From assembly GCF_043290135.1 (NCBI RefSeq), contig NC_134700.1, positions 238,050,088-238,114,087 on the forward strand: a DNA stretch of 64,000 bases. Direction: 5' to 3'. Shown piece by piece: positions 63,354 to 64,000 of the stretch. Both the position numbers and the translations under genes were made by a program. Numbering within the stretch: position 1 is the stretch's first letter; every line of letters begins with the position of its first letter. The notes beneath the pieces were generated by a model. That model was not told the DNA's origin and made no database searches. It worked only from the letters and a program-made list of their open reading frames with translations. This DNA is from Rhipicephalus microplus (Eukaryota; Arthropoda; Arachnida; Ixodida; Ixodidae).

Positions 63354-63730
63354 GGTCTGGTATGTATAAGAAAAGAAGCTGGTACATGAACGAAAAAGCA
63401 AGCAGTTCCTTAATCGATTTACGTTTCGGCCGTGGTGTCAGAGAATCAAAAGTGAACAAGGAATATGCCACTTTTAAGGGCTCCTGATATCTCAAAAAAA
63501 AAAAAACATCAGAAGTTTCAAAACAAGCATTGGTGGCAATACATTTTGATCTAGCTGTCACCTCATGCAACAAGATAAGTGCTACAACTCAAGGCACATA
63601 TGAATAGGAAGCCATCGCATCAGTCAAATATATAAACCAGTAAAACGTTGATTACGCTGCGAAAGAGACACGAGATATTAGGGCGACATGCGCGGAAAAT
63701 TTTGTTTTGATGAAGGCTGTGTCACGGCCG
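63351..63730 (-). mobile_element. Possible PLE-like terminal fragment
   Basis: On the minus strand this has CTCTGACACCACGG followed by CCGAAACGT (63421-63443), the same kind of motif as in the PLE 3' region, and ends in a CAGACCCAC block against the (TA)n. There is no coding sequence. The assignment rests on this motif and location only. Confidence 0.35.
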
Positions 63731-63731
63731 A

Positions 63732-63859
63732 TTGATCGATATGTGGGGTTTAACGTCCCAAAACCACCAATCATATGATTATGAGAGAAGCCGTAATGGA
63801 GGGCTCCAGAAATTTCAACCACCTGGGGTTCTTACACGTGTAACCAAATACCCAAATGC
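63732..63859 (-). mobile_element. Truncated Ruka-like SINE
   Basis: The minus-strand 3' part of the SINE, with GGTTGAAATTTCTGGAG, the TCCATTACGGCTTCTCTCAT block and the TTTTGGGACGTTAAACCCC end. It is flanked by cacggccga (63723-63731) and catggccga (63860-63868), a possible 9-bp duplication with one change. Confidence 0.82.
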
Positions 63860-63918
63860 CATGGCCGAAATGTAAATAGATAGAGGAAATGCTTGCGCTT
63901 TTTAGTTCGTGTAGCAGC

Positions 63919-63921
<3 letters not shown>

Positions 63922-64000
<79 letters not shown>
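63922..64000. repeat. (TA)n microsatellite at the window end
   Basis: TA repeat with one interruption (TAAATA) near 63976, running off the window. Confidence 0.97.

Overview
The window looks like tick nuclear DNA, most likely from a metastriate (hard) tick. The reasons are several copies of a tRNA-derived SINE of the type known from ticks (Ruka-like), several retrotransposon families, two Penelope-like elements, long simple repeats and very few host exons. It is gene-poor. There is no sign of prokaryotic genes, CRISPR arrays, rRNA or free-standing tRNA genes.

Layout. 0-4 kb: no gene, one full SINE. 4-5.2 kb: a cluster of short direct and inverted repeats. 5.2-13.7 kb: a decayed non-LTR retrotransposon (LINE A: zinc-knuckle ORF1, then endonuclease, RT and RNase H) split at its RT by a 3.8 kb Ty3/Gypsy-type element that lacks a left LTR and gag but keeps protease, RT, RNase H, integrase and a probable right LTR. 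14 kb: a (CA)n tract. 17.2-20.1 kb, minus strand: candidate exons of an unrecognised host gene. 20-34 kb: mostly featureless, with LINE 3' ends, a LINE RNase H fragment and two long hairpins. 34.6-36.5 kb: an old LINE RT relic with a truncated SINE inside it. 36.5-50 kb: sparse, with SINEs, a LINE 3' end, telomere-like tandem repeats and a cluster of hammerhead-like motifs. 50.3-50.9 kb: a Penelope-like relic with a GIY-YIG domain. 51-52.1 kb: two SINEs and a third hairpin. 52.2-58.2 kb: a nearly full-length LINE (LINE B) with one ORF1 frameshift and two in-frame stops in ORF2. 59.2-60.7 kb, minus strand: the last four exons of a 5'-nucleotidase/apyrase gene, with matching splice phases. 60.9-63.2 kb: a Penelope-like element with an unbroken RT plus GIY-YIG frame, in the next upstream intron of the 5'-nucleotidase gene or its flank, with (TA)n on both sides. 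63.3-64 kb: a PLE-like tail, a truncated SINE and a terminal (TA)n.

How parts relate. The best supported host gene is the secreted-type 5'-nucleotidase. The rest records repeated retroelement insertion: Gypsy into LINE, SINE into LINE, PLE next to or within a host gene. Exon edges, element ends and the LTR were placed by eye.
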